Positions 33,006 through 44,920 of a stretch of DNA of 64,000 nt are shown here, in pieces. A program made the translations under genes and the position numbers. The notes below the pieces were generated by a model. That model worked only from the letters and a program-made list of their open reading frames with translations. It searched no databases and was not told where the DNA came from. Source of the stretch: Tillandsia leiboldiana. Taxonomy: Eukaryota > Streptophyta > Magnoliopsida > Poales > Bromeliaceae. The stretch spans positions 20,159-84,158 of the forward strand of contig JAQNDB010000459.1 of the NCBI GenBank assembly GCA_029204045.2, given 5' to 3'. Position 1 is the first letter of the stretch, and the number at the start of each line of letters is the position of its first letter.

Positions 33006-35835
33006 AATTACAACTCTCGCTAAACAACTCGGGAAAACACTCCTTCATCTTCGGTTCCAGTTCCCACGTCGCTTCGCGTTCCTTCTGGTTGCTCCACTGG
33101 ACCTTTACATAGGGGATAGTCCGATTGCGCAATTTCTTATCTTCTCGTGCCAAGATCCGCACCGGCGTGTCCTCGACGCTTAAGTCCCCTCGTAACTCGA
33201 TCGTGGATACATCTAGGGCGTGGGAGGGGTCGGGGAGGTACTTCCAGAGCATTGAAATGTGAAACACGTTGTGGACTCGGTCGAGGTTCGGCGGCAGGGC
33301 CAACCGGTACACCACAGGGCCCACGCGTTCTAGGATCTCGAACAGTCCCACGTACCTCGAACTTAACTTTCCCCTCAGTCCGAAACGTCGGGTCCCCTTT
33401 GAAGGCGAAACTCGGAGCAACGCGTGCTCACCCACCATGAATTCCAAATCCCGTCGTCTATGGGCCACGTAACTTTTCTGTCTGCTCTGGGCGGTCAGCA
33501 GCCGTTGTTTGATCAGACGCACCTTCACCTCGGTCTCCTCCACTAAATCTGGGCGCAAAAACTTGCGCTCTCCCAAGTCGTCCCTGCATATTGGAGACCG
33601 ACAGCGGCGCCCATACAGAGCCTCGTATGGCACCATTTGAATGCTGGCTTGATAACTGTTGTTGTAGGTGAATTCCACAAGGGGTAGGTATCGAGACCAC
33701 CCTTCGCCCAAGTCAAGTACGCATGCCCGGAGCATGTCTTCGAGGATTTGGATCACCCATTCCGATTGTCCATCAGTTTGCGGGTGAAAAGCCGTGCTGA
33801 AATGCAGTTTGGTTCCCATTGCTCGTTGCAGGCTCTGCCAAAAGTTTGAAACAAATCGCGTGTCTTTGTCCGACGTAATGGACGCCGGTACTCCATGCAA
33901 CCTCACTATCTCATTAATGTATGTTTGCGCCAGTCGTTCCCGAGTCCACGTCGTATGTATGGGCGGGAAGTGGGCCGATTTCGTCAGACGATCCATTATA
34001 ACCCATATCGCATCATGTCCCAGTGGCGATCTCGGGAATCCGGTCACAAAATCCATCGTAATCATCTCCCACTTCCATTCCGGCACCGGCAGCGGTTGTA
34101 ACTTCCCTGCTGGGCGTTGATGTTCGGCCTTTACTTGTTGGCACACCAGGCAATGTGCCACGAATCGGGTCACATCTCCCTTCAATTTAGGCCACCAGAA
34201 GGTTTGCTTTATATCTTTGTACATCTTCATTCCCCCAGGGTGCACTGCGTAGGGAGCAGTGTGCGCTTCCTTCAGAATCTCCTCTTTGAGTTCCGGTAGG
34301 TCCGGCAGGCAGATTCGTCCTCGGAATCGTATTGTGCCATCAGAACCTATTGCGAATTCGCCCCCTTGGTCCGAGGGTACTCTGTCTCGCACAAATTGTA
34401 ACTGGGTATCTTTCGATTGTCCTTCCAAGATCCTGTCTAGCAGGGTGGGCCTGACCACCAGGGTCGTGAGTCGTGCGACCGTACCCGCTGGCACCACCTC
34501 TAGCCTCAATTGCGAAAATTCTGCAATCAGGCGGTCCTGTTGGGTAATAGCGCTTACCCCTGCTACTTCTGTCTGCCCCTTGCGGCTCAAGGCGTCGGCC
34601 ACCACATTTGCCTTCCCCGGGTGGTAGTGGATCGACAAGTCATAGTCTTTCAGTAGCTCGAGCCACCGCCTTTGCCGCAAGTTTAGCTCTTTCTGGGTGA
34701 AGAGGTAATTGAGGCTCTGATGATCGGAATAGACATCGCAGTGCGTCCCGTACAAGTAATGTCTCCACAATTTGAGGACAAACACGACTGCCACCAGCTC
34801 CAAAACGTGCACAGGATAATTTCTCTCGTACTCCTTTAGTTGTCTTGACGCATAGGCTGTGACCTTACCCCGTTGCATAAGCACACCTCCGAGGCCGTTT
34901 CGCGATGCATCGCAATAAACCTCATAGTCTTCCCCAGGTTCCGGTAAGGCGAGGATCGGGGCCCGCGTCAATCTGTCCTTGAGTTCTTCAAAACTCTTCT
35001 GGCATTGGTCCGTCCAGATAAACTTCTCCCCTTTCCGGGTCAGGCGAGTCAGGAGAGTAGCTATCTTCGAGAAGCCTTCCACAAAACGCCTGTAATACCC
35101 AGCAAGACCCAGGAAGCTTCGAATCTCGGTTACTGTTGTCGGTCGGGGCCAGTCTGTCACCGAGTCTATCTTCCTCGGGTCTACCGCAATTCCAGACGCC
35201 GAAACAACATGTCCCAAAAATTCCACCTCGCGGAGCCAAAACTCACACTTTTTTAGTTTGGTATAGAGTTTCTGATCCCGGAGGGTCTGAAGGACTATAC
35301 GTAGGTGCTCCTCATGTTCCTCATCCGTACGGGAGTAGATGAGGATATCATCAATGAAGACCACTACGAATAAATCTAAGAAGGGTTTGAACACCCTGTT
35401 CATCATGTCCATAAATACCGTTGGGGCATTGGTGAGCCCTAACGGCATTACCGTGAACTCGTAGTGGCCGTAGCATGTCCGGAAAGCTGTTTTGGGGACG
35501 TCCTCTCCCCTAACTCTGAGCTGATGGTAACCAGACTGCAGGTCAATCTTTGAGAACACTATTGCCCCCTGTAATTGGTCGAATAGATCGTTGATCCTCG
35601 GCAGGGGGTATTTATTCTTAATAGTGACCTTGTTTATTTCCCGGTAGTCTATACACAAACGAAGGCTTCCGTCTTTCTTTCTTATGAACAGAACGGGCGC
35701 ACCCCATGGCGACACGCTCGGTCTGATGAAGCCTTTATCCAAAAGGTCCTCCAGCTGCGACTTGAGTTCCTTCAACTCGGCGAAAGCCATCCTATACGGT
35801 GCTTTGGTGATGGGTTTAGTGCCTGGGAGTAGCTC
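33004..35835 (-). CDS. pol: B1 pol: reverse transcriptase, RNase H, integrase, chromodomain-like tail
   Basis: One open frame of about 943 codons copies element RNA to DNA and integrates it. Reverse transcriptase: residues ~15-260, catalytic D100 (FSKID) and D164-D165 (FIDD). RNase H: ~300-420 with D311, E348, D373 and D416. Integrase: zinc-binding H527, H534, C564 and C567, and catalytic D597, D658 and E694. The tail after about residue 870 ends with EATWELEP and resembles group II chromodomains, which guide insertion to marked chromatin. All expected catalytic residues are present. The N-terminus is cut by B2: the frame continues at 45703, where the minus strand encodes PEREVDFPIEL. The first residues seen (MTE) derive partly from the B2 boundary, so this Met is not a true start. 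The TAA stop is at 33004-33006. Confidence 0.92.
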   Translation of the reverse strand, partial: ELLPGTKPITKAPYRMAFAELKELKSQLEDLLDKGFIRPSVSPWGAPVLFIRKKDGSLRLCIDYREINKVTIKNKYPLPRINDLFDQLQGAIVFSKIDLQSGYHQLRVRGEDVPKTAFRTCYGHYEFTVMPLGLTNAPTVFMDMMNRVFKPFLDLFVVVFIDDILIYSRTDEEHEEHLRIVLQTLRDQKLYTKLKKCEFWLREVEFLGHVVSASGIAVDPRKIDSVTDWPRPTTVTEIRSFLGLAGYYRRFVEGFSKIATLLTRLTRKGEKFIWTDQCQKSFEELKDRLTRAPILALPEPGEDYEVYCDASRNGLGGVLMQRGKVTAYASRQLKEYERNYPVHVLELVAVVFVLKLWRHYLYGTHCDVYSDHQSLNYLFTQKELNLRQRRWLELLKDYDLSIHYHPGKANVVADALSRKGQTEVAGVSAITQQDRLIAEFSQLRLEVVPAGTVARLTTLVVRPTLLDRILEGQSKDTQLQFVRDRVPSDQGGEFAIGSDGTIRFRGRICLPDLPELKEEILKEAHTAPYAVHPGGMKMYKDIKQTFWWPKLKGDVTRFVAHCLVCQQVKAEHQRPAGKLQPLPVPEWKWEMITMDFVTGFPRSPLGHDAIWVIMDRLTKSAHFPPIHTTWTRERLAQTYINEIVRLHGVPASITSDKDTRFVSNFWQSLQRAMGTKLHFSTAFHPQTDGQSEWVIQILEDMLRACVLDLGEGWSRYLPLVEFTYNNSYQASIQMVPYEALYGRRCRSPICRDDLGERKFLRPDLVEETEVKVRLIKQRLLTAQSRQKSYVAHRRRDLEFMVGEHALLRVSPSKGTRRFGLRGKLSSRYVGLFEILERVGPVVYRLALPPNLDRVHNVFHISMLWKYLPDPSHALDVSTIELRGDLSVEDTPVRILAREDKKLRNRTIPYVKVQWSNQKEREATWELEPKMKECFPELFSESCN
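35831..35835. repeat. Target-site duplication AGCTC, left of B2
   Basis: AGCTC immediately before TGTCACGCC; repeated at 45698-45702. Removing B2 and one copy restores the B1 pol frame. Confidence 0.95.
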
Positions 35836-35938
35836 TGTCACGCCCCGGGGGTTTTTAGGTAAAGGTAAGCGGAAAAGGCGTATGTATTTTTTTTTTCTTT
35901 ATGAATAGGTATCGACCTCTCCCCAGTGCGTGTCAGAC

Positions 35939-35998
35939 CCGCCACATATACAAATTCACCCTTCAAACGAACAGAGCCTCCTTTGTATATGCACAGCG
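35939..35998 (-). other. Conserved terminal hairpin, B2 3' LTR
   Basis: Arms CATATACAAA (35945-35954) and TTTGTATATG (35982-35991). Confidence 0.72.
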
Positions 35999-37239
35999 TC
36001 ACGATATTACAACAACGACATCACGTCATTCATCACACAAACTTTAACCACACAGTCACTGTCAACCAGTACAAGGGTGTAAAACATTCAATCACATTAA
36101 GAGGTACCTACAAGTTTGCAATCGGTGTCCACTCGACAACCAATCCTTTTAAAAACGTCTACACATTTGCAGTAAGGTGGCTACATCGTTTGGAAAGGAT
36201 AAATCCACAGGTTTTCAAAGTAGTGCCCACACGACACTTCATTTTTGCAAGGCATTTTCGAAGTCCCTTTTTATATCGTAAAACGGCCGCAACGATTGAG
36301 AACAATAATTTAAATCTACGGTGTAAACAAGCAGCTAACCAACCATCCAGCATGATTCGCATCCACACAAATTAAACTACAACTACTCTAAAGAGAGGGA
36401 ATAGAGATAAGAGATAACCAAAATAACAGTTCTGACATAAGGCCTCATACGGCCACAATTATGACTGCGATGCCTCACCACCGTCCCGCTGACCATACTT
36501 ATTTAAACCTGTCACGGAGTGGGTAAAGTCAGTGACAAACAAAGTAGATGTTACAACATTAATGGAAAATAACTATAAATGAAATACTCTGCACCGGAAC
36601 CTTTCGCTATCCTTTGTCATGAGTCCACTTTATTTAATTTAATGACACCGTCACATCAGGGTAGTCGACGATCTCCCCACGCGACACTTACGATGCATTT
36701 TACCCCTTCACGATGCGTGAGCGACATGTTTAGCTATTGTGAAGAGGTCCCCACCCAACACCCTACACACGTGGGGCACACGGGTCATTCCGACCACTCC
36801 TCCGGAAAAGTACACCTATGCGGAGGCCAATCCGCTTGAGTACGTGCAGCATCCAAAACTGGTTTGCCGAAGTCGGCATAAATTAAGCACCGTGACACTT
36901 GGTCGCCACAAATATCCACAAAAGAACGGTACATGGTAATGCGAAGGGTTAATCACTGGAAATATCTAATCTACTTTATTAAACAGGTTAGCACGAAAAT
37001 TTAGATGATACACTGCACCTAATGCACTTACAACACTTGTTGCATAAGAACCCACCTGGTTGAGGGAAGATCGGGGTACTTGGGGTCTGTGACACTCTCC
37101 TGCTGCGCACCTGTACCTAACGAAATCCCCAGAAACAGCAGTTAATAACACATACAAATACCGGGAAACGGAAACCCAACTAACTCCCCGCCGAAAACCC
37201 CCAAACCGGCGCCAACAACTATACTCGACGATTCCTCGC

Positions 37240-37745
37240 GCGCTCGCGCACGACGGCCGCCGGCCCGCAGGCGCCCCGCGCGGCTCAATGCCGCGCGACG
37301 TGCGCCTGCGGGTGGTGCCAGCGCGGCGCCCGCGCGGTGACTGCCCGCGCGGCGTCCGTGCGGCGCTCGTGGGTGCGGACCGTGCGGCGCCCGCGCAGGT
37401 GCGGCCCGCACGGCGCCGGCAGGTGCTGCCCGCGGGCGGCGCCCGCGTGGCGGCGCCCGCGGTTGCGGGCCCGCGTGGCGCCCGCGCGCCGCCCGAGGTT
37501 GCGGGCCCGCATGGCGCCCGCGCAGCGCCAGCGGGTGCCACCCGCGGCGGCGCCCGCGCGATGCCCGCCTTGCGGTGTCCACCCGTGTGGTGCCCTAGCG
37601 GCATCACGCGTCTCCCCAGCCCGCGCGGTGCCCTAGCGGCACCGCGCGTCGTCCGCCCGCGTGGTGCCCTAGCGGCACCACGCGTCTTCCCTACCCGCGC
37701 GGTGCCCTAGCGACACCGCGCGTCGTCCGCCCGCCCGCGTCGTGC
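37240..37745. repeat. GC-rich CpG array, B2 3' LTR
   Basis: Imperfect repeats of GGCGCCCGCG type followed by four repeats of a GCGCGGTGCCCTAGCGGCACC-like unit (37600-37745) that are inverted-repeat rich (GTGCC...GGCAC). Confidence 0.82.
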
Positions 37746-38559
37746 CCTAAGTTGCACGGCGACGACGGCGAGCCGACGGAGACAATGGAGACGGAGACGA
37801 AGAAAACAACAAAAGTACGAAAAACCCCAAAGACGCTACGAACGTAAAAATCACTCACCGGATAATCCGACGGGGGAGTCGTCCGATCGCGTTCTTGCTT
37901 TCGGTACGTGGTTCAGGGTGATAAGATCCCGCCGTCTTCTTCCTCTTTCTTTCCTCCGGTTAGGGTTCCACCTTTTTCATTTCCTTCCGTTCTCTCGGTT
38001 GGGGTTTCGTTTTCCTCTTTTACTTAAAGTGGGATTTTCCTCTCTCGTACGTACAATTAAATTCCGTTTTTACTTTCCGTCACCGAATAATTAATTATTT
38101 AATTAATTATTCCTACGAGATAAACTCCCACCTTTTAATCTCCGTCACCAATTAAATAATTCCTTAATTAATTAATCCTACGGGATAACCCACCTTGTAA
38201 TACCCGTAACCGAATAGCTAATTCTCTAACTAATTAATCGCACGAGATAAGCCCACATTTTCCTCGAAAAACGTGCAGGATATTTTACACAGATTCTGAT
38301 GCACGTTAAGTCACCGCGACACTAAAAACTCTGTTCCGGGAGACTCCTACATCGGATTTCAGATCCGATTGCACCGTCGGTCATCTTTTTTCGTGCTCTT
38401 TCACAAAAAAATACTCCTGCAACACACCGACCGACTTACAAAAACTCGATAATTTCGATTCACTCAAAGGGGTACTTTATTAGAAGGGGCGGTAAAATAT
38501 TACTAAAAAGCCGTGTCATTACACCACTCACACTTTATATGAAGTTTCATCCCCGAAAC

Positions 38560-40323
38560 TTAATTATAGCCCTCACCAAACAATTCAGGGAAACACTCCC
38601 TCATTTTCGATTCCAGCTCCCACGTCGCCTCGCGTTCCTCGTGGCTGCTCCACTGGACCTTTACGTAGGGAATGGTTCGATTACGCAACTTCTTGTCCTC
38701 TCGTGCCAGGATTCGCACCGGCGTCTCCTCGACGCTTAAGTCCTCTTGTAACTTGATAGTAGATATGTCTAGGGCGTGAGAGGGGTCGGGGAGGTACTTC
38801 CAGAGCATCGAGACGTGAAACACATTGTGTACTCGGTCAAGGTTCGGCGGCAACGCCAACCGATACGCCACCGGACCCACACGTTCTATGACCTCGAACG
38901 GTCCCTCGTACCTCGGACTTAACTTCCCTCTCAGGCCGAAACATCGGGTCCCCTTGGAAGGCGAAACTCGTAATAACACGTGCTCGCCTACCATGAACTC
39001 CAAGTCCCGTCGTTTATGGTCCGCGTAGCTTTTCTGTCTGCTCTGGGCGGTTAGCAGTCGTTGCCTGATCAGGCGCACCTTCGCCTCGGTCTCTTCCACT
39101 AAATCCGGTCCCAAAAACTTGCGCTCTCCCAAGTCGTCCCAGCATATTGGAGAGCGACAGCGGCGCCCATACAGAGCCTCGTATGGCGCCATTTGAATGC
39201 TGGCTTGGTAACTATTATTGTAGGCGAATTCCACCAATGGTAGGTATTGGGACCACCCTTCGCCCAAATCAAGCACGCATGCCCGGAGCATGTCTTCAAG
39301 GATCTGGATCACCCGCTCCGATTGTCCGTCAGTTTGCGGGTGAAAAGCCGTGCTGAAATGTAGCTTGGTTCCCATTGCTCGTTGCAGGCTCTGCCAAAAG
39401 TTTGACACAAACCGCGTGTCTCTGTCCGACGTGATGGACGTCGGTACTCCATGCAACCTTACAATCTCATCAATGTATGTCCGCGCCAGCCGTTCCCGTG
39501 CCCATGTTGTATGTATGGGCAGGAAGTGGGCCGATTTCGTCAACCGATCCACTATGACCCATATCGCATCGTGTCCTTGGGATGATTTCGGGAAGCCGGT
39601 CACAAAATCCATTGTAACCATCTCCCACTTCCATTCCGGCACCGGCAATGGTTGTAATTTCCCTGCTGGGCGCTGATACTCGGCCTTTACTTGTTGGCAC
39701 ACCAGGCAATGTGCCACAAACCGGGTAACATACCCTTTCAACTTAGGCCACCAGAAGGTTCGCTTTAAGTCCTTGTACATTTTTGTTCCCCCGGGGTGTA
39801 CGGCGTAAGGCGCGGTATGCGCCTCCCTTAGGATTTCCTCCTTGAGTTCTGGTAGGTCCGGCACGCAGATTCGCCCTCGGAATCGTATCGTGCCATCAGC
39901 GCTCATCGCGAAATCGCCCCCTTGGTCGGAGGGTATCCTGTCTCGCACCAGTTTCAACCGGGCATGCCTTGACTGTCCTTCCAGGATTTTGTCCAAAAGA
40001 GTGGGTCTGACCACTAGGGTCAGGAGTCGTGCGACTGTACCCGCTGGTACCACCTCTAATCTCAATTGCAAAAATTCTTCAATCAGACGGTCCTGCTGGG
40101 TGAGGGCATTCGTCATTGATTCCACCATCTGTCCTTTGCGGCTCAAGGCATCAGCCACCACATTCGCCTTCCCGGGGTGGTAGTGGATGGTTAGATCATA
40201 GTCCTTTAGTAACTCGAGCCACCGCCTTTGTCGCAAATTCAACTCCCTCTGAGTGAAGGGTACTTGAGGCTCTGATGATCGGAGTACACATTGCAATGTG
40301 TACCGTACAAATAGTGTCTCCAC
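38560..40323 (-). pseudogene. B2 pol C-terminal part: end of RNase H, integrase, chromodomain-like tail
   Basis: A 587-codon frame with the last RNase H Asp (VVADALSR), the zinc-binding region (EAHTAPYAVHPGG, CLVC), catalytic landmarks TMDFVTGFP, TSDRDTRF and DGQSERVIQ, and the tail ending EATWELES. It is very similar to B1 across its length. The upstream frame is lost at about 40260, where B1 has two additional bases (AGAGGTAATTG in B1 against AAGGGTACTTG here, plus strand). Confidence 0.88.
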
Positions 40324-41504
40324 AGTTTGAGGACGAACACGACCGCTGCAAGCTCCAGGTCGTGCACGGGGTAGTTTCTCTCGTACTCTTTGAGTTGCCT
40401 TGATGCGTAGGCTATGACCTTACTCCGTTGCATAAGCACGCCTCCGAGACCGTTTCGCGACGCATCACAGTAAACCTCATAGTCTTCACCAGGCTCTGGT
40501 AGAGCGAGCACCGGGGCCTACGTCAACCTGATTTTGAGTTCCTCAAAACTCTTCTGGCATTGGTCAGTCCAGATAAACTTTTCCCCTTTTTGGGTCAGGC
40601 GAGTCAGGGGCATTGCTATCTTGGAGAAGCCTTCCACAAAGCGTCAGTAATACCCTGCCAAACCCAGGAAGCTTCGAATCTCAGTTACCGTTGTCGGCCG
40701 GGGCCAGTCGGTTACCGAATCTGTCTTCTTCGGGTCTACCGCAATCCCTGCTGCCGACACGATATGCCCCAGAAAGCCCACCTCGCGGAGCCAGAACTCA
40801 CACTTTTTGAGTTTGGCGTAGAGTTTCTATTCCCGAAGGGTCTGAAGGACAACGCGTAAGTGCTCTTCATGTTCCTCATCCATACGGGAGTAGATGAGGA
40901 TGTCGTCAATGAAGACCACTACGTAAAGATCTAAGAAGGGTTTGAACACCCTGTTCATCATATCCATGAACACTGCTGGGGCGTTCGTGAGCCCGAACGG
41001 CATCACCGTGAACTCGTAGTGACCGTAGCGAATCCGAAACGCTGTCTTGGGTATGTCCTCGCCCCTACCACGGAGCAGGTGATAGCCGGACTGCAGATCG
41101 ATCTTCGAGAACACAGTTGCTCCTTGTAGCTGGTCGAACAGGTCGTCAATCCGCGGTAACGGATACTTGTTCTTGATGGTGACCTTGTTTAATTCTCGGT
41201 AGTCTATGCACAGGCGAAGGCTTCCGTCCTACTTTCTTACGAGCAGAACGGGCGCGCCCCACGGCGACGCGCTTGGTCTGATAAAGCCTTTGTCCAAAAG
41301 GTCCTCCAACTGTGCCTTGAGTTCCTTCAACTCCGCGAAGGCCATCCTGTACGGTGCCTTAGTGATGGGTTTAGTGCTTGGGAGTAGTTCAATAGGGAAG
41401 TCGACCTCTCGTTCCGGCGGCATCCCAGGGAGTTCCGCCGGAAATACATCCGGGAATTCTCTTACAACTGAGACGTCGGATCTAGTTTTGGAAAGCGGCC
41501 CCAC
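40240..41504 (-). pseudogene. B2 pol N-terminal part: broken reverse transcriptase and RNase H
   Basis: Frames at 40239-40511, 40827-41114 and 41229-41504 give RNase H (VYCDASRNGLGGVL), the polymerase palm with FIDD, and the N-terminal PERVDF-PITKAPYRM region. In-frame stops relative to B1 occur at about 40516 (LT*AP), 40648 (GYY*RF), 40830 (LRE*KL) and 41231 (RK*DG). At least the GYY and KL stops fit single C-to-T type changes of CAG or CGA-like codons. No protease motif precedes this region. Confidence 0.85.
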
Positions 41505-41820
41505 GCTACCTATCGATCTTCTGGGTCCTTAACTGCAAGGTAAAGGGTGGGACCCATTTATTCCTTACATGACCCCTAACAGGTCTCACTAAGTACAATA
41601 GGGTCTCCTATACTCTGAAACCCGTCCGCGCGCATAGGCCGGGGAGGTTTCGCCTAGTACTTAAGGATTTCTTCCCCAATCCGCACTAGGCGCATCCGGG
41701 AATAGGGGAGGGAAAAGACAGGGGGAGAGAGAGAGAAAGAGTCGGACGAGGGTAATAAGCTTAGGTGTAACCGGTGCTTCTAAACTGAGAGGAAACAGAA
41801 ATTACCTGCTATCACTGGTT
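41505..41820 (-). other. Non-coding segment of B2 where protease would be expected
   Basis: No frame encodes a DT/SG protease signature. A comparable segment in B1 (45800-45893 plus 50062-50288) is collinear with it and shares GGCCGGGGAGG and GCTTAGGTGTAACCGGTG. The segment includes a GA-rich stretch (41705-41745). It is therefore a family property and not an accident in one copy. Confidence 0.7.
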
Positions 41821-42797
41821 CTGAGACATCGCGTCTTCCACTGTGGCAAATCGGGGAGGTCGTCCACAACACTTAGGCCAGCGGCGTACGGCGTAGTGGG
41901 GTAGGGACTTAGTGTTCTCAGAATTCGCCGTGTGTTGGCCGCCGGGTAAGTCCTCCTGCAGTACCCCCTCGCCCTTCTGGTTGCGGCGTTGTGGTAGTAG
42001 CAACCAGTTGTTGAGGACAAGTGGCACAGGTGTGGTCCGGCTGGACGCATTTATTATCGTGGGAATACGTCCAAGGGCATCTTGTCGCTAAGTGTGCCTT
42101 TCCGCAGATGACGCAGGGTCCCTGTAGTGGCTCCGGGCCTTCCGTTGGTACTTGTCCGTCTCTCTGCGCTCCCTTCGGGCGTTGGCCTGCCCGGCTCCTT
42201 GGGTTGGGCCCCCCTCGCGAAGCGGGGGCTGTGGCCTTCTCCGGTTCGTCGGGTTGCGGCGCCGGGGCAGTGGTTGCCGGTTTCTGGGGGCACGCGAAGC
42301 GTGAGTGGCCCGGCTTGCCGCACCGGATGCAGTGGTCGTGCCTCCAGGGGCAGCTCATCAATCGATGCGTGCCGTCGCATATGACGCACGGCTTCCACTG
42401 TGGTTCGGGTCCTCTCTTCGGGGCTTGCCCAAATTTCTGTTCCGTCTTTTGGGCGTTTGGCCGCCTGACCCCTCTGATAGTAGTCCCCCGCCGGGCCGGG
42501 GTAAGGGTATGTCTGGTCCTGGTGTACTCCGGGGTATCCCTGCCGAGCGCGTGCCTCGACGAGTTCTTGTTCTGCTCGCATGGCCAAGTTGACTATCTCA
42601 TCGTAGGTGGGAAAGCCTGCCGGTGGCATTCCACGTATGGTGTTGTCCCTGGCGCTGCGCTGGTAGGGGTCGACACTCTCAAGCTCTCGTGTCAGTAGGC
42701 ATAAGCGTTCCGTGAGGGTCAGTAACTGCCCAGCCGCATCGCGTAGCTGGTTGCGGAGCAAGTGATTTGCTGCGGCTGCGCGGTCCATCCTGTCCAT
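41820..42797 (-). pseudogene. B2 gag: capsid end and zinc knuckles, reduced and frameshifted
   Basis: The frame from 42797 starts MDRMDRAAAANHLL and includes FPTYDEIVNLAMRAEQELVEARARQ, which resembles the C-terminal end of a gypsy capsid; the bulk of the capsid is absent. After a frameshift near 42440 another frame encodes two zinc knuckles, CVICDGTHRLMSC (C-x2-C-x3-H-x4-C) and CIRCGKPGHSRFAC (C-x2-C-x4-H-x4-C), around 42290-42370. A third Cys/His motif (CVICGKAHLATRC) lies at about 42085-42125. The remnant could still bind RNA but not build a particle. Only about 260 bp separates the first Met from the LTR. Confidence 0.7.
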
Positions 42798-43038
42798 TTC
42801 TATGATTAGCGATTGATGTCAAAGCTCGGTCGTTATCTGATGCACAAAGAAAGCACGTCAATCCTACCATTACTGAGACCTAGTACATTGACTTACAGAC
42901 ACACCGAAACTGATCCCCTTTTTCCCCCGTACACTCACGACCTACCGCACCTACACCTTGGTTATCTCACGTTTAATTTGCTCGTGGCATCATGCTCTAT
43001 GGATGTTGGTCGCCGACTACTGTGGTTAAAGTTGTTTT

Positions 43039-43050
43039 TCTCTGATACCA
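43039..43050 (-). other. Primer-binding site of B2
   Basis: Minus strand TGGTATCAGAGA, eleven of twelve bases as in the other elements, seven bases from the LTR end. Confidence 0.82.
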
Positions 43051-43160
43051 TTTAATCTGTCAAACCCCGGGGGTTTTTAGGTAAAGGTAAGCGGAAAAAG
43101 CGTATGTATTTTTTTTTTCTTTATGAATAGGTATCGACCTCTCCCTAGTGCGTGTCGGAC

Positions 43161-43220
43161 CCGCCACATATACAAATTCACCCTTCAAACGGACAGAGTC
43201 TCCTTTGTATATGCACGGCG
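43161..43220 (-). other. Conserved terminal hairpin, B2 5' LTR
   Basis: Arms CATATACAAA (43167-43176) and TTTGTATATG (43204-43213). Confidence 0.72.
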
Positions 43221-44444
43221 TCACGATATTACAACAACGACATCACGTCATTCATCACACAAACTTTAACCACACAGTCACTGTCAACCAGTACAAGAGT
43301 GTAAAACATTCAATCACATTAAGAGGAACCTACAAGTTTGCAATCGGTGTCCACTCGACAACCAATCCTTTTAAAAACGTCTACACATTCGCAGTAAGGC
43401 GGCTACATCGTTTGGAAAGGATAAATCCATAGGTTTTCAAAGTAGTGCCCACACGACACTTCATTTTTTGAAAGGCATTTTCGAAGTCCCTTTTAATAAC
43501 GTAAAACGGCCGCAATGATTGAGAACAATAATTTAAATCTACAGTGTAAACAACCAGCTAACCAACCATCCAGCATGATTCGCATCCACACAAATTAAAC
43601 TATAACTACTCTAAAGAGAGGGAATAGAGATAAGAGATAACCAAAATAACAGTTCTGACATAAGGCCTCATACGGCCACAATTATGACTGCGATGCCTCA
43701 CCACCGTCTCGCTGACCATACATATTTAAACCTGTCATGGAGTGGGTAAAGTCAGTGACAAACAAAGTAGATGTTACAACATTAATGAAAAATAACTATA
43801 AATGAAATACTCTGCACCGGAACTTTTCGCTATCCTTTGTCATGAGTCCACTTTATTTAATTTAATGACACCGTCACAACAGGGTAGTCGACGATCTCCC
43901 CACGCGACACTTACGATGCATTTTACCCCTTCACGGTGCGTGAGCGACATGTTTAGCTATCGTGAAGAGGTCCCCACCCTACACACGTGGGGCACACGGG
44001 TCATTCTGACCACTCCTCCGGAAAAGTACACCCATGCGGAGGCCAATCCGCCTGTGTAGGTGCAGCAACCAAAACTGGTTTGACGAAGTCGGCATAAATT
44101 AAGCACCATGACATTTGGTCGCCACAAATATCCACAAAAGAACGGTACATGGTAATGTGAAGGGTTAATTCACTGGAAATATCTCATCTACTTTATTAAA
44201 CAGGTTAGCACGAACATTTAGATGATACACTGCACCTAATGCACTTACAGCACTTGTTGCATAAGAACCCACCTGGTTGAGGGAAGATCGGGGTACTTGG
44301 GGTCTGTGACACTCTCCTGCTGCGCACCTGGACCTAACGAAATCCCCAGAAACAGCAGTTAATAACACATACAAATACCGGGAAACGGAAACCCAACTAA
44401 CTCCCCGCCGAAAACTCCCAAATCGACGCCAACAACTATACTCG

Positions 44445-44920
44445 AATATTCCTCGCGCGCGCGCGCACGACGACCGCCGGCCCGCGGGTGCGCCGCGCGG
44501 CTCAAGGCCCCGCGACGTGCGCCTGCGGGTGGTGCCAGCGCGGCGCCCGCGCGGTGACTGCCCGTGCGGTGTCCGCGCGGCGCCCGTGGGTGCGGACCGT
44601 GCGGCGCCCGCGCGGTAGCCGCGCAGGTGCGGCCCGCGCGGCGCCCACGGGTGCTACCCGCGGGCGGCGCCCGCGGTTGCGGGCCCGCGTGGCGCCCGCG
44701 TGGCGCCCGCGCGGCGCCCGCGCGACGCCCGCGCGGCGCCGGCCTTGCGGTGTCCACCCGCGTGGTGCCCTAGCGGCACCACGCGTCTCCCCAGCCCGCG
44801 CGGTGCCCTAGCGGCACGGCGCGTCGTCCGCCCGCGTGGTGCCCTAGCGGCACCACGCGTCTTCCCCACCCGCTCGGTGCCCTAGCGGCACCGCGCGTCG
44901 TCCGCCCGCCCGCGTCGTAC
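44445..44920. repeat. GC-rich CpG array, B2 5' LTR
   Basis: Same repeat types as 37240-37745 but with fewer copies in the first half, so the two LTRs of one element differ in array length. Confidence 0.82.

Larger units (their letters stand above)
35836..38523 (-). repeat. B2 3' LTR (2,688 bp)
   Basis: From TGTCACGCCCC to GTGTCATTACA. Terminal hairpin at 35939-35998, GC-rich array at about 37240-37745, three-unit AT-rich tandem at about 38060-38260. It differs from the B2 5' LTR mainly by scattered transitions and small indels. No gene is supported. Confidence 0.93.

Noticed and set aside
42813..43055. Small plus-strand frame upstream of the B2 LTR
   Set aside because: Antisense to the B2 leader and primer-binding region; no support beyond being open.
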